64,000 nucleotides of DNA. Source: Blattamonas nauphoetae (Eukaryota > Preaxostyla > Oxymonadida). Positions 33,570-45,005 of this stretch are shown here, one piece after another. The notes beneath the pieces are model-generated. The model was not told where the DNA came from, did not search any database, and saw only the letters and a list, made by a program, of their open reading frames with translations. How positions within the stretch are numbered: the stretch's first letter is position 1; each line of letters starts with the position of its first letter. The stretch is from NCBI GenBank assembly GCA_033064195.1, contig JARBJD010000171.1, positions 1 to 64,000 of the forward strand, in the 5' to 3' direction. The position numbers and the translations under genes were made by a program.

Positions 33570-34738
33570 CAGTCCTTTTCAAAAAGATGTTCAACTGGTT
33601 CAAAAATGTGATCAACTGTTTCAAAAAGATGGCTGATCGACACGATACTATCACCCATAATACTGATTTTCCTCTCCTGACCACTTTCCACCCCTGACTC
33701 ATCTCTCGTTTTAGAATGCCTGCATGGACAGATAGTGACAAAAAGATGGTCTGTCTTATTTTTTGCAAAACAATGTGCACATTTTGTCGAGATTTTCTGA
33801 CCACTTTTCTCATTCCAGATTTTGTTCTCATTTTTCATCTTTCTCTCCAGTAGAACAAAATTCTTAATTAACACACAATATTAATCGGCATTCCGCATTT
33901 TCTCCACTGCCACAGTTGTATTCTCTGAAATCTCGATCAAAATCATTCAGGGTCGCCAATTTGAAATGTGTGCGAGTTTATGGCTTTTTCACATCGTTCA
34001 TGATCTCAATCTCAGTCTATAGATCCTGGTACGAAAAATTATCTGGTAGTAGAAGGGACTTTCAGCTCAAAATCAATCACGAAACCATCGATCTGATTGT
34101 CTCTATCCACTGGATAGTAATCTAACTTTCACAAATGTTCTCTCTTACTCTCATCATCTTAGGCAGATATTTCAATTAGTACTTGCAAATTGATCAGTTG
34201 TTCACAACTTTAGGTTCGGAGCTGTTCACACCATCAAAACACTGCCAATATCTCTCTGTAGACTCGATCACATCTTCTAAGTATTTATCCTCTTCTCGAA
34301 TTCTCTCATCTCGCTTTGTGTCGATGTTTCAATCCGTAATGATGTCACAACATCCCTTTCGTCATACTCAGATGTCATGTCAGAGAATACAACTGTGGCA
34401 GTGGAGAAAATGCGGAATGCCGATTAATATTGTGTGTTAATTAAGAATTTTGTTCTACTGGAGAGAAAGATGAAAAATGAGAACAAAATCTGGAATGAGA
34501 AAAGTGGTCAGAAAATCTCGACAAAATGTGCACATTGTTTTGCAAAAAATAAGACAGACCATCTTTTTGTCACTATCTGTCCATGCAGGCATTCTAAAAC
34601 GAGAGATGAGTCAGGGGTGGAAAGTGGTCAGGAGAGGAAAATCAGTATTATGGGTGATAGTATCGTGTCGATCAGCCATCTTTTTGAAACAGTTGATCAC
34701 ATTTTTGAACCAGTTGAACATCTTTTTGAAAAGGACTG
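33570..34738. mobile_element. Mariner-type MITE with 359-bp inverted arms
   Basis: Begins CAGTCCTTTTCAAAAAGATG, ends with its complement, and is flanked by TA (33568-33569 and 34739-34740). Arms 33570-33928 and 34380-34738 have equal length, and the two strands read as identical over at least 105 codons. The 451-bp centre has no transposase. The outer 270 bp of the arms resemble the left end of the transposase-bearing element at 61347, so the two are relatives, with this one a deletion derivative or MITE. It lies in the first exon of nephrocystin-4, 18 bp from the start codon of the next gene. Confidence 0.92.
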
Positions 34739-34756
34739 TATCCACTCCACCAGGAA

Positions 34757-37700
34757 ATGCCGTGGATTCTACCTGTATTTGTCCTCATTTCCCTGGTAAC
34801 TCAGCGATCTCTCAGCATCTCCAACCCTTTTCCCGACAATCTCTCGATTGTGGAACTTTTCACTACGAAAACCGCATCCCCTCCAACACAGATCGCACAT
34901 CTTCGGAATGAACACCGATTGATTTCTCCGACTCGTATTGAAACAAAATCAGTCAGCGAGGTAATTGGTAATAAGTGCTACAGGGTTTTTCAAAGGGTCA
35001 GATCATGCTCATTTCAACATGGCATGAATATTCGCTTTTTTTATCGAAGTTTTCACATTATGAACACTTCACTTCACAAATCAGCTCGTTTAAATGAACA
35101 TTTTTCCTCTCGATCGGATTCCAGCGATTGCTGTCACCTTTCCATCAAGTGATTCTTTCGATATTAAATTCACGCAAACAATATCACTCCACCATTTATT
35201 GAACATCAATGTCTTCACTAGACTAATCTAACATGATTCGGTGAATATGGTGTGATCTGACCCTTTGACAACAACTCGAGCACATATTACCAATTACCTC
35301 GCTGACTGATATATCACGCTAATCGGACACAACACCACATTAACGCATACAACATCGGATCGTGCAACAAACCAAAACAACCATCGCTCATTCTCGGAAT
35401 CAGACTTTTTGTTTCTGATTTCCAACAGCTCATTCTCTGTTGAAGGAGTTCAAGCCATTTGCACGTTGGATGGGACAGGAATATGTATCATCCGCTCGAG
35501 CTATGTGCAATTCTCGATAAGCAGCCTTCTTACGAATGAATTCAGCTCCCCATTTGTTGTGCAAGCATCAAACATCTTTTTTCCCGAATCTTCTTCAATA
35601 GTTTTGAATGCCTGCACTTTTAAAACGCAATCCAACACCTCTCCGCCAATTGTGGACATCTCCTCCACAACTCAGATTTCTTTGGACGGAATGAGCAATC
35701 CCCATTTTGGATCTGATCAACCACTTTCTTCTCTTTCTGTTGTCGGAAGTGACCTCCGAATGGAATCCCAGACACTCCATTTTGGAACAGGTCCTCTTCT
35801 CTCCTTCGGCCTCACCCAGCCCCAAACGCATGATCACCTCACTTCCTCCGCTCTTCAGATGAACACCTTCCTCCAATTCTGCACTCTTGTGAACATGAGC
35901 AGCCACAGCAAGCAGCCTACACACCGTCCACCCCACTTCCGATTCGGGTCGAACATGGAACAAAAAGTGATTGGATGCGCAATATCGAACTCGACGAACC
36001 ACCAGAGCGGAACAACAATGATGGATCCGAATTTAGGGGGCTCGCTGGCCTGCCTCAACACCTCGTTCTCATCCTGCATCCGCCAATCGAACGATGACAT
36101 GGAATTCTCATTCGAAAACAGAACCCAAACCGATATCGGTCGATTCAAAATCGACTCCTCTTCAACCCTCACGTCTGTCTCGTTCACGCTCTGCACGTTC
36201 AAAGACATGACCACACCAGAGCAAGGCACCGAGCGCGGATCAGCCATCTGTCTGATCCAGTGCAATGCTTCTCTCACCATCACGCAGTGTTTCTTCCTCA
36301 ACTGCGTCGCCCCTTCCATGAATGCACACGGAGGAGCTGTTGGAGTCTCCTACAACAACGGTAACCGCCACCCCGTCGAGATGAGGAATTCCTCGTTCAC
36401 TGAATGTGCCACACTCAACAGACGGGGCGAGTTCGGTGGCGCCTTTTCTAATAGTCTCGCCTCGCTTTTCACGATGGAATTCTGCGTCTTCGACAGATGC
36501 TCGTCGATGAACGGAGGGGCAGCCTATATTTCATACCCTCCCACCACTCTCTCCAACTGCGCGTTTGTTTCCTGCTCGTCGTCAGTGAATGCACGGGTCT
36601 CAACAGTTCACAAGATGTCCTTTTTGTCAACATGTCGTATGACGTCGTCAACTCAAACACGATCATGTTTTGTGATTCTACTTCTGGTGCCCCAAATGTG
36701 AATTTCAACAGAACTGAGATTGTCGACAGCACACTCATTCCTCAGATGACGACCGACAAGAAGGTGTTCGTCTCGTCGTTCGAAATGTCGATGGCAGAGG
36801 CAAAAGCGACGATCACCATCCAAACATCGAGTGAAGTGAATGGAACGATGGGAGTGTTGTTGGAAGGATCGAATGTCCCTCGTCTCGTCCACATCGAATT
36901 TGGGACCACAAGCAGCACATCGGCCACAGGAACAGCAGAAGTGTCGAAAGGCCCACAGGGTGTCCTCCCCAACCTCGCAGACGGCCTCTCGTATGATCTG
37001 CGAAGCGTCAGCATCCCCGGCTTCTCACTCACCATCAAGCTCCCGCCGAACGTCACAGGAGCGAGTCTGAAGTGGACAGACGACAGGTGTCTGTATCTTG
37101 TTCTGAAAGTGTGGGGAGTCTGGTTGCCAGCCGACTCCAAGTCTCGCTTCACTGTCACCATCTCGAATTCGTCGGAGACGTTCTTGGTGCGGTTCATTTC
37201 CAGCACAGACGGCCAGTCAGACCCGATTTTGGTGACGCCAGCCATCGACCTCAAGTGGGAGCAGAACTACACGATCTTGTCGATCGAGGAAGCTGTTCCG
37301 TCTGATCCGCAAATCGTCATTTGCTCAAACGTAGTCTTCACCGTCCCCATCCTTCCTCGTCTCGCGACTGTCCATGTCTCGTCTGGGAATGGCGAGGACA
37401 GATCGGATTGCGGGGGAGAGTCTGATCCGTGCAGAACGATGGAGCATGCCTTCACTCGATTGAGCAACGGGAAATCGTCACTTCTGCTTCAAGGCACCTT
37501 CAGCCACGTGTCTGTGTGCGAAATCTCGTTCTCGTCTCTGGTGGTTTCTCACAACAGAGTGTTTGGTGATGCGGGAAGCACGACAACTCACTCAACAATT
37601 CGAATCGGGAAAGAAGGAGGACTCGTTGTGGATGGGGCGACTGAGACAAAACTTGAAAGTCTCTCGTTCGTTCTGCCTTCCTTGTCGACAGTCGAAGCAT

Positions 37701-39892
37701 ACGCTGTGATCAAAACAGGCCTGCTGACAATCATGAGTTGTGTGGTGACTGGAGATGTGTCGACGTCATCGTCACTCTCGGCCAGACACCCTTCATTTGT
37801 CAAAACTCGGAATGTGATGGATTTGGTCCGTCTGACGACAAATCAACTGGAACACCAGTCTGTGGCGACGTTGTTGACTCAGCCCAGTGTCGGACTGACG
37901 CAGATCTTGAAATGGGAAGCAGAATCGGTCCACACGCAATCGACAGCAGGATCAGCTGCATTCTTCACGCTCTCCAACACATCATCGCTGCACTTGTCGT
38001 CGTCATCGTTCACCACTTGCTCGTCGTCGAACGCGAACTGTTTGGGTGGCGGAGTGTCGTTCACGCTGTCTGGATCAGCGTCTCTTGTGATCCAGTTCTG
38101 CTCGTTCGTAAGCTGCAGTGTTGGGGATGGAGGGAGAGGGGGAGGAGTTGGATTGTCATTCTCGTCCGACAGCACCAACAACTATCTTCTGGACACGCTG
38201 ACATTTGCACACAACACAGCCACATTTGGACGAGATCTGTTCATTCTTGCTGAATCGCTGGAGAAGACTGTGACGATTGATCATTTCCTGTTCAATCTGC
38301 ATCCACCTGGATTTGATCGCTCGAATGCTCTGTTTGGATCGGACCACGTGGCTTACGTGGAAGAGACAGACCTCTTTCCATTTCTGTTCCCCAACAATCG
38401 ATACAAGAACGTGTTCGTCGACTCTTTGGATGAGACAGGCCAAGCGTCGACGAGCGTGGAGTGTGGGAGAGAGTCGCTCCCCTGCCTGTCCCTCCGTGAC
38501 TCGATGGACCATCTGCTGAATGCGGACAGTGAAGAGGAGTTGTCGCAGTGTGTGTTGGAGCGAAATATTGTTCTGATCGGAGACTTTGTGTTTGGAGAGG
38601 AAGACGATGTGGAGTTGTGCGGATACGTGACAGTCGGCCAACAGGCTGGTCTGGTTCTGTCCATCATCCCACTCCGCACTCACAAAGGAACACAGACAGA
38701 CCCTGTGCAGTACGGGCGAGTTCGATTTGATGAAAGTGGAAGCATCGGATGCAGATTGTTGTTTGGCCTGAGTGAGGTTGTGCCTCCGCAGACAGTGCTG
38801 ATGAAGCATCTCGAGTTCGTGCTCCCTCTCTTCTCGACACACCCTCAGCCGATCATCGCAGTGCAGTCAGCGAGTCTGTCTCTGGTTGATTGTGTTGTGA
38901 CGTCGATCGACCCAACGCAAGCAGTGTGTTCGCTGCTGTCGTTCCACACATCTCTCACATCGATGACGGAGAGTGTTCGTCTGAGTGTGTCTCGTCTTGT
39001 TGCTCAGAACCTGCTCCTCTCCCAACCGCTCATCTCCATCCGATCCTCTGCTGATCTCCCACCACTCATGGATTCTCTGTCCACTGGCCACTCGAGCATG
39101 CTCACCCAAACCCTCCCCTTCTCCCTCCCGCCCTCTCTTTCCATCGAATCCTCCATCTTTGAAAGTGTCTCTCTTCGAATTGATGCAGCCCTCGATGACC
39201 CCGTCGAGACTGGAAGTGTGTTGTTCGCCGATCTGTCTTTGCCACTGAGCAAGCTGTCGATCCGTGACTGCTCGTTCTCGTCGTGTTCCACTGTCGTCGT
39301 TTCTGTTCCTGTTGAGTCGCATCTGCTGTCTTCTTTGAGTTGCGGTGTCTGCTGTTTCAGTTTGGCCCGCTCGCATCTCACTCTGACCGACTCGTCTTTT
39401 GTGAATTGTTCGTTCATCATCGATCCATCTTGTGTTGTTCCTCCCTCACCTTCACTCCTCGTTTTCACATCACATGCTCTCGCTGTTCGGTTCCTCCCCT
39501 CGCAAAACATCTCACAATTGGCCTCTCCTCTCTCAGCGGCGATCATCGACTCTCCGCTGATGGCCACGATTCAGTCAGCCACTCTGACCAACCCCTCCTT
39601 CCTGTCTGACGACGCCCTGAAGCACTCACCGCTTGCAAGCCATCTGGAGCTCGTTGGGGTGGAGATGGACGCGGGGTCGTCGCTCGATCCCTTTCATCCT
39701 CTTCCCCTCGCGCTCTTCGTCAGCGAGCACTGCACACCTTCACTGTCCGCTCACAGCTGTGTGTTCCGATTTGACACAGCAGACCCGCTGAACGTTGGAC
39801 TTGCAGTGGTGCGTGTGCGCAGCGGAGCTTGGCCTGCTCAGCGGAACATGCTGTTTGTGAACTGCTCGTCGTCTCGAAGAGAAGAGAACTGA
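34757..39892 (+). CDS. Giant secreted repeat protein, carrying a MITE and one frameshift
   Basis: Starts ATG 34757 with a signal peptide (MPWILPVFVLISLVTQRSLS). The frame enters a 359-bp MITE at 34950; without it and one AT copy the text runs RIETK-YITLIGHN in frame. A frame change lies near 36590, between AFVSCSSS and CTGLNSSQDVLF; no intron of suitable length fits, so it is a mutation or sequence error. The rest is open to TGA at 39892. Same family as the pseudokinase gene: Ser/Thr-rich beta-helix-like repeats (MNGGAAYISY, LGGGVSFTLSGSASL) and boundary motifs DCGGESDPCRT (37408) and ECGRESLPCLS (38459). No membrane helix or kinase tail, so it would be secreted or surface-attached. About 1,580 residues if mended in nature; possibly a pseudogene. 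Confidence 0.78.
34950..35308. mobile_element. TIR MITE, CAGTCAGCGAGG family, 359 bp
   Basis: Ends are exact complements over CAGTCAGCGAGGTAATTGGT and a few more bases, continuing imperfectly through GTGCT and the inverted GATCTGACCCTTT words. Flanked by AT on both sides (34948-34949, 35309-35310). Lies in coding sequence of the giant secreted protein; the coding frame is continuous across it once the element and one AT are left out. No ORF of its own. Confidence 0.85.
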
Positions 39893-40173
39893 CATGACAC
39901 CAGAACTGCATTCGACACCTCTTTTTGTCATCCCTTCATTGGACTCTTCATTTTGTGGTCCTTTCCTTAGATTCATTGTTCTGACACTCCGAGTGTTTGT
40001 GCTTTCTTTTGCGCGGATTCTTTATAATCTTGATTCTTGACCACTTCTCTTGGGTCTTTTCTTACGGCATTCTTTTTGGTGAAATCAAACGTGGATTCCA
40101 ATGGATCTTCTTCCGAACTGAATGATTGTGGGTGTGAAAACAAAATAGACTGGTTTGATCTCTTTCTGTCAAG
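39893..40173. promoter_or_regulatory. Intergenic region between the repeat-protein gene and the next plus-strand gene
   Basis: AT-rich and gene-free; must hold the 3' end of one gene and the promoter of the next, but no distinct motif stands out. Confidence 0.35.
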
Positions 40174-41487
40174 ATGTTACCAACCCTCGAATCTGTATGT
40201 CGTTGTCTAATTCTTTCTCCATCCACTTCTTTCCATGATATTCTCTCACCAGTTTCTTCCCATCCATTCAGGATCTCCAGTTCGATTCAACTCAAAGTTT
40301 GAAGGTCCGGCCCATCCTTATTTCAGCTTGAATTCATCTCTTTCTCATCTTACAGATTGAAATCACAATCGATACAGCCGTCGAAGATTTTGAAAGAGGA
40401 ATGTCACGACCAGAAGCAGTTGTGAACTCAAGAGTGTGGCACAACATTCCGATTCTGATCCGAGACTGTGACCTGCTTGAAGAGAAAAACATCCACAAAA
40501 TGGAGCGCCTTATCCAGTCGATCCTACCTATGCTCACTGTGTGCTTGAAGAACGACATCTCCATCATCAATCGGCGCATGCTTCATTCCTCCCTCTCCAC
40601 TCTCGCTCAATCCACATCTCTTCCCAAGACGATCCGTGTTGGTGTTGGGCAGTGCTTACTTTCGTTGGATTCTTTTGAGGATGACCCTTTCGTGCTTGTC
40701 GCAGCCGACGAGTTCAAATCGATGGAAGAAACTGCCCTTCGCAACTCACAAACAATTTCCGACCAAAAAGAAGAGATCAACCAACTCACTAACACAATTT
40801 CTGCTCTCCGACGACAACATAGAGAAGACGAGAAGAGACACATTCGGAACGAGGCGGAATTGATCTTCCAGAACGACGAATTGAAACTCCAACTGGCCGA
40901 TCTTCCAGTGTGGGCGAGGAAGAAGACGATCCTGAAATGTGTCGACTCTCTATTGTTCATACATCACAACAGTCGCTGATCTTTTGTTCGTCCCGACACC
41001 AACCCCATCACTCTTTTCTCCACATCTTGCATCAGGACGCCATCGGTTTCATCGGCAAGCACCTGTATTGGTGAAAAAGCGAACGATCGATCCCAATCTG
41101 ATTGCCCTCGCTCGTCAACTCTTCTCAGACATTGAACATGCTGGAAGCAAACACCCAAGTGTCGCAGACCTGATCAACACACGAACGACCCGATGGGATG
41201 ACATTCGGAATCAACACATCCAACGCGAAGCCCCAGCCCAGTCGACATTCAAATTGAGGGATCCCTTCCATCCGTATCTGGCTCCATTAAGTTCCGAGTC
41301 CGTTTTGCCTCAGGTTCAACCCGTTCCCGCGCCAATGCTGAAGAAGAGCGAGCTGAAGGCCGATTCGCACCTCACCTCTTCTGCGCGTCGAAGTCTCTTT
41401 CAACAAGTCGATGAAGAGATGATGGACATGTGGGGGCACAACACCAGTGACAGTGACGATGATTCCAGTGCCGATAGCGATGAATAA
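40174..41487 (+). CDS. Unrecognised coiled-coil protein, at least three exons
   Basis: A mini first exon MLPTLES (40174-40194) ends at GTATGT; after a 161-bp intron (40195-40355, ending TTACAG) the frame continues EITIDTAVEDFERGMSRPE. A helical region follows (VWHNIPILIRDCDLLEEKN, HKMERLIQSILPMLTVCL), then a coiled coil (about 40770-40910: EEINQLTNTISALRRQHRED). One or two short introns fall between 40935 and 41035; the exact joins are not fixed. The last exon (about 41035-41487) has a basic VKKRTIDPNLIALARQLF start and an acidic end (SDSDDDSSADSDE, then TAA). No family recognised. Confidence 0.65.
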
Positions 41488-41653
41488 CCTCCTCTTTTCC
41501 CTCTTCACTTTTCTTGATTATGGAGTTGATTTCTCAGTTTGATAAAACGGATTCCAGCAAAAAGAATAATGAATTGATATTTCTAAAGCCGAAACATCGA
41601 CCTCATTTGAGGGAGTTCACAGAACATTTGAAATATCAGTAGTCTTACACATT

Positions 41654-43045
41654 TCATCCATGAACAAGAACGACGGGACAGCCTGACTTAAGGTTGCAAA
41701 CAAAGCCATCCGAGCCAACGGAAACACGGTTTCCAGAAATGTAGTCAACCAATTGGTCTCCAGCCTTGAAGGGATGGTAGGTTATACGTTTGGACACATC
41801 TCCGCCGTTGCTGCCCTTGTTGGTGAGTCCCACAAAGACTTGGCCTCTGCTGAAGGCGTAGAATTGGTCGTCAACATATCTTTCAACAAGAGCATCGTTG
41901 ACACCGATTTTCTTGCGGGCGTTGGCGCAGGCAGCAATGAACTTGAACAGTTGGTGGTCTTGCTTCCAGCCGCTGTTCCACATGGGCTCTCTGTTGTTGG
42001 GATCATCCCCACCAGAAAAGCCTTGCTCGTCTCCGTAGTACACAATTGGGATGGAGTCGGCGATGAGGATGAACGCGTAGCAGCTCTTCAGGAGGTTCCA
42101 GTCGCTCTGCATGTTCAGGAATCGCTTGTTGTCGTGGTTGCTGATGAAAGACCCAAGCACGGTGTGGTCGATGCCGCTGTTCTTCATCTCGTTCAGTCTG
42201 TCGCGGATCTTGTAGCAGCTCTGCTTCGAGCGGAACACGTCGAGCAGTGTGTAGTAGATGGGATAGTGCAGCTGCCCGGGCATGATGTCGGTGTATCCCT
42301 TGATGTAGTCCACGCGGCCATCGAAGACCTCACCGAGAAGGTACGTTGGCACAGCGCCGACGAAGAAGCGCCAGAAGTTCTTGTTGACGTGCTTGACAGT
42401 ATCCACACGGAGGCCATCGAGGTCGAAGGTGGTGATCAGCCAGCGGGTCCACTCGGCCAGCTGGTTCTTCACCCAATCGTTCTCGGTGTCGAGATCGGGC
42501 AGGTTCGCGAGACGGCAATACTCAACTTCATGCTGGTTGTTGTAATCCTTAATATCGCATCTGGAGTGGTAGTGGGAAGCGCTGTTGAACGGGTTCACGC
42601 GTCCGAAGTTCTCCCCGACGTCCCCAACATGGTTAACAACGATGTCAACCATCACCCAGATGTCCTTCTCGTGGCACGCCCTGACGAGGTTCTTAAGGTC
42701 GTCCGCGCTTCCGAAGTGGTGGTTGATTGAGTAGAAGTCGGTCGCATGGTAGCCATGGTATGAGCCGTCAGTGTTCGCGATGACGGGGGAGATCCAGATC
42801 GCGTTCATTCCGAGGTTCTTGATGTAGTCCAGATGGTTTTGGATGCCCTTGAAGGTACCGCCGCAATAGTTTTTCAGATTGCAGTTCGGGGCTTCGTTAT
42901 TGTTCGTTGCGAAACGATCGGTGAGGATTTGGTAGATGATTCTGGATTTCCACTCCTGAGCTGAATGGCCGAGTCCGTTTATCTGAACGAATTCTGGTTC
43001 GGCGAATAGGGATGAGATGAGTGCAGTGACAATTTGTAGCAACAT
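41654..43045 (-). CDS. Secreted alpha-amylase, glycoside hydrolase family 13
   Basis: 463 residues, one exon, ATG 43045 to TGA. Cuts internal alpha-1,4 bonds of starch or glycogen. A short signal peptide (MLLQIVTALISSLFA) is followed by the TIM-barrel domain with all four conserved GH13 regions: DIVVNHVG, GLRVDTVKH (nucleophile Asp), LLGEVFDG (acid/base Glu) and FISNHDNKRF (transition-state Asp). Also seen are RIIYQILTDRFA and GMNAIWISPVIANTDGSYHGYH, as in fungal and protist-type amylases, and a C-terminal beta domain (RGQVFVGLTNKGS). Length and residues indicate a working enzyme, probably for food starch taken from the host gut or for extracellular digestion (inference). GC is higher than in neighbours. 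Bases CTTCGCTCAAA directly precede the ATG. Confidence 0.96.
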   Translation of the reverse strand: MLLQIVTALISSLFAEPEFVQINGLGHSAQEWKSRIIYQILTDRFATNNNEAPNCNLKNYCGGTFKGIQNHLDYIKNLGMNAIWISPVIANTDGSYHGYHATDFYSINHHFGSADDLKNLVRACHEKDIWVMVDIVVNHVGDVGENFGRVNPFNSASHYHSRCDIKDYNNQHEVEYCRLANLPDLDTENDWVKNQLAEWTRWLITTFDLDGLRVDTVKHVNKNFWRFFVGAVPTYLLGEVFDGRVDYIKGYTDIMPGQLHYPIYYTLLDVFRSKQSCYKIRDRLNEMKNSGIDHTVLGSFISNHDNKRFLNMQSDWNLLKSCYAFILIADSIPIVYYGDEQGFSGGDDPNNREPMWNSGWKQDHQLFKFIAACANARKKIGVNDALVERYVDDQFYAFSRGQVFVGLTNKGSNGGDVSKRITYHPFKAGDQLVDYISGNRVSVGSDGFVCNLKSGCPVVLVHG

Positions 43046-43210
43046 TTTGAGCGAAGAAAATGGAGCGATTTTCTGAGAAGATCTGAACCTTTATCTGGAA
43101 AATTCTGATCATAGACCCTTTATTCCCTAGTTTTCAATCGAAAAAAAAATTAAAACCGCACTTGAGAATAAAATGGAGGCTTTAATGTGATTACGTACAG
43201 AGAATGATCC
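43046..43210. other. Short intergenic spacer
   Basis: AT-rich spacer between the amylase start and the kinase gene's 3' end, both on the minus strand. It should hold the amylase promoter; no motif is clear. Confidence 0.4.
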
Positions 43211-44970
43211 TCAGATTCGCTTGAGCCACATCACTTCAATGGGAGCATTCTGGTCGTGTGTTGTGATTCCGAGGCAGAGGGGAGAAGGAATGTCGGGGAA
43301 GATCCCAGGCTGTCCTTCGTCGTCCACGAACAGTCGAGCTTCTCGAGTCGACATGTTCACTCGAATTGCTGCTGTCTGCCCAACTCTCTCCCACTTCTTG
43401 TTTGTTCCTTCTGGCTTGAATTCTCCTCCCTTCCACATCCCTCCTCTCCAAAGTTCAAAATCACCACCAATCCCACTCTTCCTACATCCACACTGCTTGA
43501 GTGTGGCATTTTCAGGAAGTGGATGTCTGAGGAAGCCAAGTGCTGAAAAGATGAGAAGAGAGAAGAACACACCGACACCCCATGGTGTGTCGTTTCCTCT
43601 GATTTTGAGTTCCCACTCTCCCTCGTCGATCGGAACAGTGAATGCTGTTCTCCATTCGTCGATCTTTTCGAGTTTGATGATCTGTGTGAGAGTGGTTGAA
43701 GTGAGACGATGAGCTGTTCTGTCGAGTGTTTGGAGTGATTCGGTTCCAACCCAAAAGTGAAGATCGACAAGTTTTCCGATTCGTGTGTCTAAATGTCTTT
43801 TCTCGTCTTCAACTTCCACCCGTTTGGCCTGTTCTTCATCCTTCAACTTCCAAACTCCATCAACTGTGTTCACGACGCATCTGAACGCCTTTCCAAGATT
43901 CAACTGGCGAGTGGTCACGCGAGTCTCGGCACACTGATCAAAATAGAAGAGGAAGAAAGAAAAGGAGGGATGATCAAAAAGATGAAGGCAGACTGGGTCC
44001 ATCATTCGCATCAGCAGCGCTCGTTCTTCCTCTCCACACGTGCTCTTGATCGACGTAGCTTTGAACGACGAGATCTCTTGACCCAGTTTCAGAAGAGATT
44101 TGCTCTTGAAAGGCGGCTCGCCAAACAGCAGCCAATACAGCACAACTCCCAACGACCACACATCCGCTTCGCACGTCGCTGCTCCCGTTTCCGACTCCAT
44201 CCGCTCCGGCGACACGTACATCTGCGACATCGCCGAACTCGTCGCTGTCACATTTTCTGATTCAGCTGCCCCAAAATCACCTTCGATGACGAAGAGAAGA
44301 GCGGAGAGGAGGGAGGCAGTGGAAAGGATGGCGGAGGGAAAAAAGAAGCACACAGAGCTTTGCATGGCCATCTGCATCCATCAGGATGTTTTCTAGTTTG
44401 ACATCGCCGTGCGCTGTCCTTCCGCTTTCGTGGTTGTGCAGCATTGCCAGCGCGGACGCAATATCCTCCATCACTCGATATACTTCCTGAAATAATCAAC
44501 CAACCAACAATATATAGACAATACGAAGAGATAAAAGACGAATACGAAAGTAAACATGAATAAAAGGCGATTGATGAACACACTTCGCGAGGCATCGGTA
44601 CTTCCCTTTTTGTGTAGTCTTGAACAACTTCGGCAAGAGATCTTCCGCCCAGCTCCAATACCATCACTCGGTTGCCCTCCATCGCCACAGTTTCCTTCAG
44701 TTTGATGATTCGAGGATGTGTGAATGTTTTCAGTCTTCTAACTTCACGATCGAAGCGGTCTTTGTGTTTCTGCGTCAAGCACTGCACTATCTTACCCGCA
44801 TAGTGAATGTTGGTCGACTTTTCAATCATTTCTACAACCGTTCCAAAACCTCCAGAGTTGATTGTTCGAACAAACGTGTCTGAGCAGGACATAGAAATGA
44901 ACATGGACAAAGAAATCGATAAAAGGCACATACACCCATTAGGAACATGGATGGAATCTGTCATTTGCAT
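43211..44970 (-). CDS. Protein kinase with C-terminal SPRY-like domain, six exons
   Basis: Exons: 44964 (or 44970)-44934, 44879-44584, 44486-44354, 44280-43994, 43933-43211; introns 54, 97, 73 and 60 bp. The 60-bp intron keeps frame and could be retained, but the paralogue at 54148-56988 has a stop there, which supports splicing. Kinase parts: glycine loop NSGGFGTVVEM, lysine in YAGKIVQCL, GDVKLEN as catalytic loop with HGD in place of HRD, CDFGAAE, SPERMES and DVWSLGVVLYWLLFGEPPF. The catalytic residues are present, so it is probably active. After a coiled linker come WELKIRGNDTPWGVGVFF and VNMSTREARLFVDDEGQPG with CLGITTHDQN, a SPRY/B30.2-like module for protein binding. Family within the kinome not assigned. 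Five exons are numbered here; a sixth would be upstream if the start lies further 5'. Confidence 0.88.
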
Positions 44971-45005
44971 AGATCACTCTTCTGAACACGATGAAAAACA
45001 GTTGA

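Noticed and set aside
35409-36701. A tiny intron (22 or 40 bp, GT..AG) at the frame change near 36590 in the giant secreted protein
   Set aside because: The lengths leave the wrong frame; the shift needed does not match any GT-AG pair there. A frameshift or error is simpler.
41753-42730. A 325-residue plus-strand ORF antisense to the amylase
   Set aside because: The complementary strand encodes a complete amylase with all catalytic regions; the antisense ORF has no motif and reflects codon bias.
20993-43045. Reassignment of TAA/TAG to glutamine across the genome
   Set aside because: The pseudokinase, NPHP4 and amylase frames contain no internal TAR over thousands of codons, and genes end with TAA as well as TGA. 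A reassigned codon should be frequent.
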